A stretch of 64,000 nt of DNA, taken from the NCBI GenBank assembly GCA_030998225.1, contig JAPYXD010000697.1, positions 682,001 through 746,000 of the forward strand, written 5' to 3'. Below, one piece after another: positions 30,401 to 45,800 of the stretch. Every line of letters begins with the position of its first letter. The stretch's first letter is position 1. Made by a program: the position numbers and the translations under genes. Below the pieces are notes generated by a model that saw nothing but the letters and a program-made list of their open reading frames with translations, made no database searches and had not been told where the DNA came from. This stretch comes from Diplolepis rosae (Eukaryota; Arthropoda; Insecta; Hymenoptera; Diplolepididae).

Positions 30401-33400
30401 AGAATGCATTTTTAACGACCCAGTTGTCCAGGATCATGCACCAGGTTGCTAAAATAATAATCAACTGGAACTTTTATTAAATTCGAACACTAATTCTTTA
30501 AACAGCAAATTCTCTTGTATTTTCAATGACCCCGTTGTCTACGATCATGCACCAGGTCGCTAAAATAATAATCAACTGGAATTTATTTAAATTCGAACAC
30601 TAATTCTTTCAAAAGCAAATTCTATTGCATTTTCAATGACCCCGTTGTCTAGGATCATGCACCAGGTCGCTAAAATAATAATCAACTGGAATTTATTTAA
30701 ATTCGAACACTAATTCTTTCAAAAGCAAATTCTATTGCATTTTCAATGACCCCGTTGACTAGGATCATGCACCAGGTTGCTAAAACTATACTCCACAGGA
30801 ACTTTTTTTATATTCATATATTAAGAGTTATAAAAACAACTAACAATGCATTTTTAATGACCCTGTTGTCTAGGATCATGCACCAGGTCGCTGAAATAAT
30901 AATCAACTGGAACTTTTTTTAAATTCGAACACTAATTCTTCCAAAAGCAAATTCTATTGCATTTTCAATGACCCCGTTGTCTAGGATCATGCACCAGGTC
31001 GCTAAAATAATAATCAACTGGAACTTTTGTTATATGCATATATTAAGGGTTATAAAAATAACTTAGAATGCATGTTCAATTACCCCGTTGTCCATGATCA
31101 TGCACCAGGTGGCTGAAATAATAATCAACTGGAACTTTTTTTTAATTCAAACACTAATTCTTCCAAAAGCAAATTCACTTGCATTTTCAATGACCCCGTT
31201 GTCTAGGATCATGCACCAGGTTGCTAAAACAATACCCCACAGGAACTTTTTTTATATTCATATATTACGAGTTATAAAAACAACTAAAAATGTATTTTCA
31301 ATGACCCCGTTGTCTAAGATCATGTACCAGGTTGCTAAAATAATAATCTACTCGAACTTTATTTATATTCACATTTAAACGTTATAAAAACAACTTATAA
31401 TGCATTCATAATGACCCTGTTATCCACGATTATGCACCAGGTTGCTAAAATAATAATAAACTGGAACTTTTTTTAAATTCAAACAATAATTATTTCAGCA
31501 GCAAATTCTATTGCATTTTCAATGACCCCGTCGTCTAGGATCATGCACCAGGTCGCTAAAATAATAATCTACTGGAACTTTTTTTAAATTCAAACAATAA
31601 TTCTTCAAAAGCAATTTCTATTGCATTTTCAATGACCCCGTTGTCTAGGATCATGTACCAGGTTGCTAAAACAATACTCCACAGGAACTTTTTTATATTC
31701 ATATATTACGAGTTATAAAAACAACTAAAAATGTATTTTCAATGACCCCGTTGTCTAGGATCATGCACCAGTTTGCTAAAATAATAATCTACTGGAACTT
31801 TTTTTATATTCACATTTAAACGTTATAAAAACAACTTATAATGCATTTTTAATGACCCTGTTGTCCACGATTATGCACCAGGTTGCTAAAATAATAATCA
31901 ACTGGAACTTTTTTTAAATTCGCACACTAATTATTTCAACAGCAAATTCTCTTGCATTTTCAATGACCCCGTTGTCTAGGATCATGCACCAGGTTGCTAA
32001 AACAATACTTCACAGGAACTTTTGTTATATTCATATATTAAGGGTTATAAAAACAACTTAGAATGCATTTTCAATTACCCCGATATCCATGATCATGCAC
32101 CAGGTTGCCAAAATAATAATCAACTGGAACTTTTTTTAAATTCGAACACTAATTCATTCAACAGCAAATTCTCTTGCATTTTCAATGACCCCGTTGACCA
32201 GGATCATGCACCAGGTTGCTAAAACAATACTACACATGAACATTTTTTATATTCATATATTAAGGGTTATAAAAACAACTTAGAATGCATTTTTAATGAC
32301 CCCGATGTCCATGATCATGCACCAGGTTGCCAAAATAATAATCAGTTGGAACTTTTTCTAAATTCGAACACTAATTCATTCAACAGCAAATTCACTTGCA
32401 TTTTCAATGACCCCGTTGTCTAGGATCATGCACCAGGTTGCTAAAACAATACTCCACAGGAACATTTTTTATATTCATATATTAAGGGTTATAAAAACAA
32501 CTTAGAATGCATTTTTAATGACCCTGTTGTCTAGGATCATGCACCAGGTCGCTGAAATAATAATCTACTGGAACTTTTTTTATATTCATATATTACGAGT
32601 TATAAAAACAACTAAAAATGTATTTTCAATGACCCCGTTGTCTAGGATCATGTACCAGGTTGCTAAAACAATACTCCACAGGAACTTTTTTATATTCATA
32701 TATTACGAGTTATAAAAACAACTAAAAATGTATTTTCAACGACCCAGTTGTCTAGAATCATGCACCAGTTTGCTAAAATAATAATCTACTGGAACTTTTT
32801 TTAAATTCGCACACTAATTATTTCAACAGCAAATTCTCTTGTATTTTCAATGACCCCGTTGTCCACGATTATGTACCAGGTCGCTAAAATAATAATCAAC
32901 TTGAAATTTTTTTAAATTCGAACACTAATTCTTTAAACAGCAAATTCTCTTGTATTTTCAATGACCCCGTTGTCTAGGATCATGCACCAGGTCGCTAAAA
33001 TAATAATCAACTGGAATTTATTTAAATTCGAACACTAATTCTTTCAAAAGCAAATTCTATTGCATTTTCAATGACCCCGTTGACTAGGATCATGCACCAG
33101 GTTGCTAAAACAATACTCCACAGGAACTTTTTTTATATTCATATATTAAGAGTTATAAAAACAACTAACAATGCATTTTTATTGACCCTGTTGTCTAGGA
33201 TCATGCACCAGGTCGCTGAAATAATAATCAACTGGAATTTATTTAAATTCTAACACTAATTCTTCCAACAGCAAATTCTATTGCATTTTCAATGACCCCG
33301 TTGTCTAGGATCATGCACCAGGTCGCTAAAATAATAATCAACTGGAACATTTTTTATATTCATATATTAAGGGTTATAAAAACAACTTAGAATGCATTTT

Positions 33401-36400
33401 CAATTACCCCGATGTCCATGATCATGCACCAGGTTGCCAAAATAATAATCAGTTGGAACTTTTTCTAAATTCGAACACTAATTCATTCAACAGCAAATTC
33501 ACTTGCATTTTCAATGACCCCGTTGTCTAGGATCATGCACCAGGTTGCTAAAACAATACTCCACAGGAACTTTTTTTATATTCATGTATTAAGAGTTATA
33601 AAAACAACTTAAAATGCATTTCCAATTACCCCGATATCCATGATCATGCACCAGGTTGCCAAAATAATAATCAACTGGAACTTTTTTTAAATTCGAACAC
33701 TAATTCATTCAACAGCAAATTCTCTTGCATTTTCAATGACCCCGTTGACCAGGATCATGCACCAGGTTGCTAAAACAATACTACACAGGAACTTCTTTTA
33801 TATTCATATATTAAGGGTTATAAAAACAACTTAGAGTGCATTTTCAAGTACCCCGATGTCCATGATCATGTACCAGGTTGCCAAAATAATAATCAGTTGG
33901 AACTTTTTCTAAATTCGAACACTAATTCATTCAACAGCAAATTCTCTTGCATTTTCAATGACCCCGTTGACCAGGATCATGCACCAGGTTGCTAAAACAA
34001 TACTACACATGAACATTTTTTATATTCATATATTAAGGGTTATAAAAACAACTAAAAATGTATTTTCAATTACCCCGATGTCCATGATCATGCACCAGGT
34101 TGCCAAAATAATAATCAGTTGGAACTTTTTCTAAATTCGAACACTAATTCATTCAACAGCAAATTCTCTTGCATTTTCAATGACCCCGTTGTCTAGGATC
34201 ATGCACCAGTTTGCTAAAATAATAATCTACTGGAACTTTTTTTATATTCACATTTAAACGTTATAAAAACAACTTATAATGCATTTTTAATGACCCTGTT
34301 GTCCACGATTATGCACCAGGTTGCTAAAATAATAATCAACTGGAACTTTTTTTAAATTCGCACACTAATTATTTCAACAGCAAATTCTCTTGCATTTTCA
34401 ATGACCCCGTTGACTAGGATCATGCACCAGTTTGCTAAAACAATACTCCACAGGAACTTTTGTTATATTCATATATTAAGGGTTATAAAAACAACTTAGA
34501 ATGCATTTTCAATTACCCCGTTGTCCATGATCATGCACCAGGTCGCTAAAATAATAATCAACTGGAACTTTTTTTAAATTCGAACACTAATTCATTCAAC
34601 AGCAAATTCTCTTGCATTTTCAATGACCCCGTTGACCAGGATCATGCACCAGGTTGCTAAAACAATACTCCACAGGAACTTTTTTTATATTCATATATTA
34701 AGGTTTATAAAAACAACTTAGAATGCATTTTCAATTACCCCGTTGTCCATGATCATGCACCGGGTTGCTAAAATAATAATCAACTGGAACTTTTTTTAAA
34801 TTCGAACACTAATTCTTTAAACAGCAAATTCTCTTGTTTTTCAATGACCCCGTTGTCTAGGATCATGCACCAGGTTGCTAAAACAATACCCCACAGGAAC
34901 TTTTTTTATATTTATATATTACGAGTTATAAAAACAACATAGAATGCATTTTTAATGACCCTGTTGTCTAGGATCATGCACCAGGTCGCTGAAATAATAA
35001 TCTACTGGAACTTTTTTTATATTTATATATTACGAGTTATAAAAACAACATAGAATGCATTTTTAATGACCCTGTTGTCTAGGATCATGCACCAGGTCGC
35101 TGAAATAATAATCTACTCGAACTTTTTTTATATTCATATATTACGAGTTATAAAAACAACTAAAAATGTATTTTCAACGACCCAGTTGTCTAGAATCATG
35201 CACCAGGTTGCTAAAATAATAATCAACTGGAACTTTTTTTAAATTCGGACACTAATTCTTTAAACAGCAAATTCTCTTGTATTTTCAATGACACCGTTGT
35301 CTAGGATCATGCACCAGGTCGCTAAAATAATAATCAACTGGAATTTATTTAAATTCGAACACTAATTCTTTAAACAGCAAATTCTCTTAAATTTTCAATG
35401 ACACCGTTGTCTAGGATCATGCACCAGGTCGCTAAAATAATAATCAACTGGAATTTATTTAAATTCGAACACTAATTCTTTCAAAAGCAAATTCTATTGC
35501 ATTTTCAATGACCCCGTTGACTAGGATCATGCACCAGGTTGCTAAAACAATACTCCACAGGAACTTTTTTTATATTCATATATTAAGAGTTATAAAAACA
35601 ACTAACAATGCATTTTTAATGACCCTGTTGTCTAGGATCATGCACCAGGTCGTTGAAAAAATAATCAACTGGAACTTTTTTTAAATTCGAACACTAATTC
35701 TTTCAAAAGCAAATTCTATTGCATTTTCAATGACCCCGTTGTCTAGGATCATGCACCAGGTCGCTAAAATAATAATCAACTGGAACATTTTTTATATTCA
35801 TATATTAAGGGTTATAAAAATAACTTAGAATGCATGTTCAATTACCCCGTTGTCCATGATCATGCACCAGGTGGCTGAAATAATAATCAGTTGGAACTTT
35901 TTCTAAATTCGAACATTAATTCATTCAACAGCAAATTCTATTGCATTTTCAATGACCCCGTTGACTAGGATCATGCACCAGGTTGCTATAACAATACTCC
36001 ACAGGAACTTTTTTTATATTCATATATTAAGAGTTATAAAAACAACTAAAAATGAATTTTCAATGACCCCGTTGTCTTGGATCATGCACCAGGTCGCTAA
36101 AATAATAATCTACTGGAACTTTTTTTATATTCACATTTAAACGTTATAAAAACAACTTATAATGCATTCATAATGACCCTGTTGTCCGCGATTATGCACC
36201 AGGTTGCTAAAATAATAATCAACTGGAACTTTTTTTAAATTCAAACACTACTTCTTTAAGCAGCAAATTCTCTTGAATTTTCAATGACCCCGTTGTCTAG
36301 GATCATGCACCAGTTTGCTAAAACAATACTCCACAGGAACTTTTGTTATATGCATATATTAAGGGTTATAAAAACAACTTAGAATGCATGTTCAATTACC

Positions 36401-36814
36401 CCGTTGTCCATGATCATGCACCAGGTTGCTAAAACAATAATCAACTGGAACTTTTTTTAAATTCTAACACTAATTCTTTAAACTGCATATTCTCTTGTAT
36501 TTTCAATGACACCGTTGTCTAGGATCATGCCCAATGTTGCTAAAACAATACACCACATGAACATTTTTTATATTCATATATTAAGGGTTATAAAAACAAC
36601 TTAGAATGCATTTTTAATGACCCTGTTGTCTAGGATCATGCACCAGGTCGCTGAAATAATAATCTACTGGAACTTTTTTTATATTCATATATTACGAGTT
36701 ATAAAAACAACTAAAAATGTATTTTCAATGACCCCGTTGTCTAGGATCATGTACCAGGTTGCTAAAACAATACTCCACAGGAACTTTTTTATATTCATAT
36801 ATTACGAGTTATAA
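21453..36814 (+). repeat. Higher-order repeats, 2.32 / 4.10 kb blocks forming a 6.42-kb period
   Basis: A diagnostic monomer pair (C-T-G type GACCCTG head with GGTCGCTGAAAT, then a monomer with GATCATGTACC) starts at 21453, 23774, 26098, 30194, 32518 and 36617. The steps are 2321, 2324, 4096, 2324 and 4099 bp, about 21, 21, 37, 21 and 37 monomers. The sum of 2324 and 4096 is a 6,420-bp period: 23774 to 30194, 24668 to 31088, 25602 to 32022 and 26098 to 32518 all differ by exactly 6,420. Direct comparison at 25261-25440 and 31681-31860 shows no difference, while some other monomers in the two blocks have been swapped. Confidence 0.85.
34954..35175 (+). repeat. Two nearly identical adjacent monomers
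   Basis: Consecutive monomers starting AATGACCCTG at 34954 and 35065 share the otherwise rare features TATATTTATATATTACG and ACAACATAGAATGC. They differ only near the ACTGG/ACTCG position. This indicates a very recent single-monomer duplication of 111 bp. Confidence 0.75.
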
Positions 36815-39800
36815 AAACAACTAAAAATGTATTTTCAATGACCCCGTTGTCTAGGATCATGCACCAGGTTGCTAAAATAATAATCAACTGGAACTTTTTT
36901 TAAATTCGGACACTAATTCTTTAAACAGCAAATTCTCTTGTATTTTCAATGACCCCGTTGTCTAGGATCATGCACCAGGTCGCTAAAATAATAATCAACT
37001 GGAACTTTTTTTAAATTCGAACACTAATTCTTTAAACAGCAAATTCTCTTGTTTTTCAATGACCCCGTTGTCTAGGATCATGCACCAGGTCGCTAAAATA
37101 ATAATCAACTGGAATTTATTTAAATTCGAACACTAATTCTTTCAAAAGCAAATTCTATTGCATTTTCAATGACCCCGTTGACTAGGATCATGCACCAGGT
37201 TGCTAAAACAATACTCCACAGGAACTTTTTTTATATTCATATATTAAGAGTTATAAAAACAACTAACAATGCATTTTTAATGACCCTGTTGTCTAGGATC
37301 ATGCACCAGGTCGCTGAAATAATAATCAACTGGAACTTTTTTTAAATTCGAACACTAATTCTTCCCAAAGAAAATTCTCTTGCATTTTCAATGACCCCGT
37401 TGTCCAGGATCATGCACCAGGTCGCTAAAATAATAATCAACTGGAACATTTTTTATATTCATATATTAAGGGTTATAAAAACAACTTAGAATGCATTTTC
37501 AATTACCCCGATGTCCATGATCATGCACCAGGTTGCCAAAATAATAATCAGTTGGAACTTTTTCTAAATTCGAACACTAATTCATTCAACAGCAAATTCA
37601 CTTGCATTTTCAATGACCCCGTTGTCTAGGATCATGCACCAGGTTGCTAAAACAATACCCCACAGGAACTTTTTTTATATTCATATATTAAAAGTTATAA
37701 AAACAACTAAAAATGCATTTTCAATGACCCCGTTGTCTGGGTTCATGCACCAGGTTGCTAAAATAATAATCTACTGGAACTTTTTTTAAATTCACATTTA
37801 AACGTTATAAAAACAACTTATAATGCATTCATAATGACCCTGTTATCCACGATTATGCACCAGGTTGCTAAAATAATAATCAACTGGAACTTTTTTTAAA
37901 TTCGGACACTAATTCTTTAAACAACAAATTCTCTTGTAATTTCAATGACCCCGTTGTCTAGGATCATGCACCAGGTCGCTAAAATAATAATCAACTGGAA
38001 TTTATTTAAATTCTAACACTAATTCCTTCAAAAGCAAATTCTATTGCATTTTCAATGACCCCGTTGTCTAGGATCATGCACCAGGTTGCTAAAACAATAC
38101 TCCACAGGAACTTTTTTATATTCATATATTAAGAGTTATAAAAACAACTAAAAATGTATTTTCAATGACCCCGTTGTCTAGGATCATGCACCAGTTTGCT
38201 AAAATAATAATCTACTGGAACTTTTTTTATATTCACATTTAAACGTTATAAAAACAACTTATAATGCTTTTTTAATGTCCCTGTTGTCCACGATTATGCA
38301 CCAGGTTGCTAAAATAATAATCAACTGGAACTTTTTTTAAATTCGGACACTAATTCTTTAAACAGCAAATTCTCTTGCATTTTCAATGACCCCGTTGACG
38401 AGGATCATGCACCAGGTTGCTAAAACAATACTCCACAGGAACTTTTGTTATATTCATATATTAAGGGTTATAAAAACAACTTAAAATGCATTTTCAATTA
38501 CCCCGTTGTCCCTGATCATGCACCAGGTTGCTAAAATAATAATCAACTGGAACTTTTATTAAATTCGAACACTAATTCATTCAAAAGCAAATTCTCTTGC
38601 ATTTTCAATGACCCCGTTGACCAGGATCATGCACCAGGTTGCTAAAACAATACTACACATGAACATTTTTTATATTCATATATTAAGGGTTATAAAAACA
38701 ACTTAGAATGCATTTTCAATTACCCCGTTGTCCATGATCATGCACCAGGTTGCTAAAATAATAATCAACTGGAACTTTTTTTAAATTCGAATACTAATTC
38801 TTTAAACAACAAATTCTCTTGTATTTTCAATGACCCCATTGTCTAGGATCATGCACCAGGTCGCTAAAATAATAATCAACTGGAACTTTTTTTATATTCA
38901 TATATTAAGAGTTTTAAAAACAACTAACAATGCATTTTTAATGACCCCGTTGTCTAGGATCATGTAACAGGTTGCTAAAACAATACTCCACAGGACCTTT
39001 TTTATATTCATATATTACGAGTTATAAAAACAACTAAAAATGTATTTTCAACGACCCAGTTGTCTAGAATCATGCACCAGGTCGCTAAAATAATAATCAA
39101 CTGGAACTTTTTTTAAATTCGTACACTAATTCTTTAAACAGCAAATTCTCTTGTATTTTCAATGACCCCGTTGACTAGGATAATGCACCAGGTTGCTAAA
39201 ATAATAATCAACTGGAACTTTTTTTAAATTCGAACACTAATTCTTTAAACAGCAAATTCTCTTGTATTTTCAATGACCCCGTTGTCTAGGATCATGCACC
39301 AGGTCGCTAAAATAATAATCAACTGGAATTTATTTAAATTCGAACACTAATTCTTTCAAAAGCAAATTCTATTGCATTTTCAATGACCCCGTTGACTAGG
39401 ATCATGCACCAGGTTGCTAAAACAATACTCCACAGGAACTTTTTTTATATTCATATATTAAGAGTTATAAAAACAACTAACAATGCATTTTTAATGACCC
39501 CGTTGTCTTGGATCATGCACCAGGTCGCTAAAATAATAATCAACTGAAACTTATTTAAATTCGAACACTAATTCTTCCCAAAGAAAATTCTCTTGCATTT
39601 TCAATGACCCCGTTGTCCAGGATCATGCACCAGGTCGCTAAAATAATAATCAACTGGAACATTTTTTATATTCATATATTAAGGGTTATAAAAACAACTT
39701 AGAATGCATTTTCAATTACCCCGATGTCCATGATCATGCACCAGGTTGCCAAAATAATAATCAGTTGGAACTTTTTCTAAATTCGAACACTAATTCATTC

Positions 39801-42800
39801 AACAGCAAATTCACTTGCATTTTCAATGACCCCGTTGTCTAGGATCATGCACCAGGTTGCTAAAACAATACCCCACAGGAACTTTTTTATATTCATATAT
39901 TACGAGTTATAAAAACAACTAAAAATGTATATTCAATGACCCCGTTGTCTAGGGTCATGCACCAGTTTGCTAAAATAATAATCTACTCGAACTTTTTTTA
40001 TATTCACATTTAAACGTTATAAAAACAACTTATAATGCATTCATAATGACCCTGTTATCCACGATTATGCACCAGGTTGCTAAAATAATAATCAACTGGA
40101 ACTTTTTTTAAATTCGCACCCTAATTATTTCAGCAGCAAATTCTCTTGCATTTTCAATGACCCCGTTGACTAGGATCATGCACCAGGTCGCTAAAATAAT
40201 AATCTACTGGAACTTTTTTAAATTCGAACACTAATTCTTCAAAAGCAATTTTTATTGCATTTTCAATGACCCTGTTGTCAAGGATCATGCACCAGGTTGC
40301 TAAAACAATACTTTACAGGAACTTTTTTATATTCATATATTACGAGTTATAAAAACAACTAAAAATGTATTTTCAATGACCCAGTTGTCTAGGATCATGC
40401 ACCAGTTTGCTAAAATAATAATCTACTGGAACTTTTTTTATATTCACATTTAAACGTTATAAAAACAACTTATAATGCATTTTTAATGACCCTGTTGTCC
40501 ACGATTATGCACCAGGTTGCTAAAATAATAATCAACTGGAACTTTTTTTAAATTCGCACACTAATTATTTCAACAGCAAATTCTCTTGCATTTTCAATGA
40601 CCCCGTTGACGAGGATCATGCACCAGGTTGCTAAAACAATACTCCACAGGAACTTTTGTTATATTCATATATTAAGGGTTATAAAAACAACTTAAAATGC
40701 ATTTTCAATTACCCCGTTGTCCATGATCATGCACCAGGTTGCTAAAATAATAATCAACTGGAACTTTTTTTAAATTCGAACACTAATTCTTTAAACAGCA
40801 AATTCTATTTCATTTGCAATGACCCCGTTGACTTGGATCATGCACCAGGTTGCTAAAACAATTCTCCACAGGAACATTTGTTATATTCATATATTAAGGG
40901 TTATAAAAACAACTTAGAGTGCATTTTCAAGTACCCCGTCGTCCATGATCATGCACCAGGTTTCTAAAATAATAAACTGGAACTTTTTTTAAATTCGAAC
41001 ACTAATTATTTAAGCAGCAAATTGTCTTGAATTTTCAATGACCCCGTTGTCTAGGATCATGCACCAGGTCGCTAAAATAATACTCCACAGGAACTTTTTT
41101 TATATTCATATATTAATAGTTCTAAAAACAACATAGAATGCATTTTTAATGACCCTGTTGTGTAGGATCATGCACCAGGTCGCTAAAATAATAATCTACT
41201 GGAACTTTTTTTATATTAATATATTACGAGTTATAAAAACAACTAAAAATGTATTTTCAATGACCCCGTTGTCTAGGATCATGTACCAGGTTGCTAAAAC
41301 AATACTCCACAGGAACTTTTTTATATTCATATATTACGAGTTATAAAAACAACTAAAAATGTATTTTCAACGACCCAGTTGTCTAGAATCATGCACCAGG
41401 TTGCTAAAATAATAATCAACTGGAACTTTTATTAAATTCGAACACTAATTCTTTAAATAGCAAATTCTCTTGTATTTTCAATGACCCCGTTGTCTACGAT
41501 CATGCACCAGGTCGCTAAAATAATAATCAACTGGAATTTATTTAAATTCGAACACTAATTCTTTCAAAAGCAAATTCTATTGCATTTTCAATGACCCCGT
41601 TGTCTAGGATCATGCACCAGGTCGCTAAAATAATAATCAACTGGAATTTATTTAAATTCGAACACTAATTCTTTCAAAAGCAAATTCTATTGCATTTTCA
41701 ATGACCCCGTTGACTAGGATCATGCACCAGGTTGCTAAAACAATACTCCACAGGAACTTTTTTTATATTCATATATTAAGAGTTATAAAAACAACTAACA
41801 ATGCATTTTTAATGACCCTGTTGTCTAGAATCATGCACCAGGTCGCTGAAATAATAATCAACTGGAACTTTTTTTAAATTCGAACACTAATTCTTCCGAA
41901 AGCAAATTCTATTGCATTTTCAATGACCCCGTTGACTTGGATCATGCACCAGGTCGCTAAAATAATAATCAACTGGAACTTTTTTTATATTCATATATTA
42001 AGGGTTATAAAAACAACTTAGAATGCATTTTCAATTACCCCGTTGTCCATGATCATGCACCAGGTTGCTAAAATAATAATCAACTGGAACTTTTTTTAAA
42101 TTCGAACACTAATTCTTTAAACAGCAAATTCTATTTCATTTTCAATGACCCCGATGACTAGGATCATGCACCAGGTTGCTATAACAATACTCCACAGGAA
42201 CTTTTTTATATTCATATATTAAGGGTTATAAAAACAACTTAGAATGCATTTTCAATTACCCCGTTGTCCATGATCATGCACCAGGTTGCTAAAATAATAA
42301 TCTACTGGAACTTTTTTTAAATTCGAACACTAATTCTTTAAACAGCAAATTCTCTTGTTTTTCAATGACCCCGTTGTCTAGGATCATGCACCAGGTTGCT
42401 AAAACAATACTCCACAGGAACTTTTTTTATATTCATATATTAAGAGTTATAAAAACAACTAAGAATGCATTTTTAATGACCCTGTTGTCTAGGATCATGC
42501 ACCAGGTCGCTGAAATAATAATCTACTGGAACTTTTTTTATATTCATATATTACGAGTTATAAAAACAACTAAAAATGTATTTTCAATGACCCCGTTGTC
42601 TAGGATCATGTACCAGGTTGCTAAAACAATACTCCACAGGAACTTTTTTATATTCATATATTACGAGTTATAAAAACAACTAAAAATGTATTTTCAACGA
42701 CCCAGTTGTCTAGAATCATGCACCAGTTTGCTAAAATAATAATCTACTGGAACTTTTTTTAAATTCGCACACTAATTCTTTAAACAGCAAATTCTCTTGT

Positions 42801-45800
42801 ATTTTCAATGACCCCGTTGTCTACGATCATGCACCAGGTCGCTAAAATAATAATCAACTTGAACATTTTTTAAATTCGAACACTAATTCTTTCAACAGCA
42901 AATTCTCTTGCATTTTCAATGACCCCGTTGTCTAGGATCATGCACCAGGTCGCTAAAATAATAATCAACTGGAATTTATTTAAATTCGAACACTAATTCT
43001 TTCAAAAGCAAATTCTATTGCATTTTCAATGACCCCGTTGACTAGGATCATGCACCAGGTTGCTAAAACAATACTCCACAGGAACTTTTTTTATATTCAT
43101 ATATTAAGAGTTATAAAAACAACTAACAATGCATTTTTAATGACCCTGTTGTCTAGGATCATGCACCAGGTCGTTGAAAAAATAATCAACTGGAACTTTT
43201 TTTAAATTCGAACACTAATTCTTCCCAAAGCAAATTCTATTTCATTTTCAATGACCCCGTTGTCTAGGATCATGCACCAGGTCGCTAAAATAATAATCAA
43301 CTGGAACATTTTTTATATTCATATATTAAGGGTTATAAAAACAACTTAGAATGCATTTTCAATTACCCCGATGTCCATGATCATGCACCAGGTTGCCAAA
43401 ATAATAATCAGTTGGAACTTTTTCTAAATTCGAACACTAATTCATTCAACAGCAAATTCACTTGCATTTTCAATGACCCCGTTGTCTAGGATCATGCACC
43501 AGGTTGCTAAAACAATACCCCACAGGAACTTTTTTTATATTCATATATTACGAGTTATAAAAACAACTAAAAATGTATTTTCAATTACCCCGATATCCAT
43601 GATCATGCAACAGGTTGACAAAATAATAATCAACTGGAACTTTTTTTAAATTCGAACACTAATTCATTCAACAGCAAATTCTCTTGCATTTTCAATGACC
43701 CCGTTGACCAGGATCATGCACCAGGTTGCTAAAACAATACTACACATGAACATTTTTTATATTCATATATTAAGGGTTATAAAAACAACTTAGAATGCAT
43801 TTTCAATTACCCCGTTGTCCATGATCATGCACCAGGTTTCTAAAATAATAATCAGTTGGAACTTTTTCTAAATTCGAACACTAATTCATTCAACAGCAAA
43901 TTCTCTTGCATTTTCAATGACCCCGTTGACCAGGATCATGCACCAGGTTGCTAAAACAATACTACACATGAACATTTTTTATATTCATATATTAAGGGTT
44001 ATAAAAACAACTAAAAATGTATTTTCAATTACCCCGATGTCCATGATCATGCACCAGGTTGCCAAAATAATAATCAGTTGGAACTTTTTTTAAATTCGCA
44101 CACTAATTATTTCAACAGCAAATTCTCTTGCATTTTCAATGACCCCGTTGTCTAGGATCATGCACCAGTTTGCTAAAATAATAATCTACTGGAACTTTTT
44201 TTATATTCACATTTAAACGTTATAAAAACAACTTATAATGCATTTTTAATGACCCTGTTGTCCACGATTATGCACCAGGTTGCTAAAATAATAATCAACT
44301 GGAACTTTTTTTAAATTCGCACACTAATTATTTCAACAGCAAATTCTCTTGTATATTCAATGGCCCCGTTTTCTAGGATCATGCACCAGTTTGCTAAAAC
44401 AATACTCCACAGGAACTTTTGTTATATGCATATATTAAGGGTTATAAAAACAACTTAGAATGCATTTTCAATTACCCCGTTGTCCATGATCATGCACAAG
44501 GTTGCTAAAATAATAATCTACTGGAACTTTTTTTAAATTCAAACACTAATTCTTCCAAAAGCAAATTCTCTTGCATTTTCAATGACCCCGTTGACCAGGA
44601 TCATGCACCAGGTTGCTAAAACAATACTCCACAGGAACTTTTGTTATATGCATATCTTAAGGGTTATAAAAACAACTTATAGTGCATTTTCAAGTACCCC
44701 GTCGTCCATGATCATGCACCAGGTTTCTAAAATAATAAACTGGAACTTTTTTTAAATTCGGACACTAATTCTTTAAACAGCAAATTCTCTTGCATTTTCA
44801 ATGACCCCGTTGACTTGGATCATGCCCAAGGTTGCTAAAACAATAACCAAAGGAACTTTTTTAAATTCATATATTAAGAGTTATAAAAACAACTAAACAT
44901 GCATTTTTAATGACCCTGTTGTCTAGGATCAGGCACCAGGTGGCTGAAATAATAATCAACTGGAACTTTTTTTATATTCATATATTACGAGTTATAAAAA
45001 CAACTAACAATGCATTTTTAATGACCCTGTTGTCTAGGATCATGCACCAGGTCGCTGAAATAATAATCTTCTGTAACTTTTTTTATATTCATATATTAAG
45101 AGTTATAAAAACAACTAAAATTGCATTTTTAATGACCCCGTTGTCTAGGATCATGCACCAGGTTGCTAAAATAATAATCAACTGGAACTTTTTTTAAATT
45201 CGGACACTAATTCTTTAAACAGCAAATTCTCTTGTATTTTCAATGACCCCGTTGTCTAGGATCATGCACCAGGTTGCTAAAATAATAATCAACTGGAACT
45301 TTTTTTAAATTCGAACACTAATTCTTTAAACAGCAAATTCTCTTGTATTTTCAATGACCCCGTTGTCTAGGATCATGCACCAGGTCGCTAAAATAATAAT
45401 CAACTGGAATTTATTTAAATTCGAACACTAATTCTTTCAAAAGCAAATTCTATTGCATTTTCAATGACCCCGTTGACTAGGATCATGCACCAGGTTGCTA
45501 AAACAATACTCCACAGGAACTTTTTTTATATTCATATATTAAGAGTTATAAAAACAACTAACAATGCATTTTTAATGACCCTGTTGTCTAGGATCATGCA
45601 CCAGGTCGCTGAAATAATAATCAACTGGAACTTTTTTAAAATTCAAACAATAATTCTTCCAAAAGCAAATTCTATTGCATTTTCAATGACCCCGTTGTCT
45701 AGGATCATGCACCAGGTCGCTAAAATAATAATCAACTGGAACATTTTTTATATTCATATATTAAGGGTTATAAAAATAACTTAGAATGCATTTTCAATTA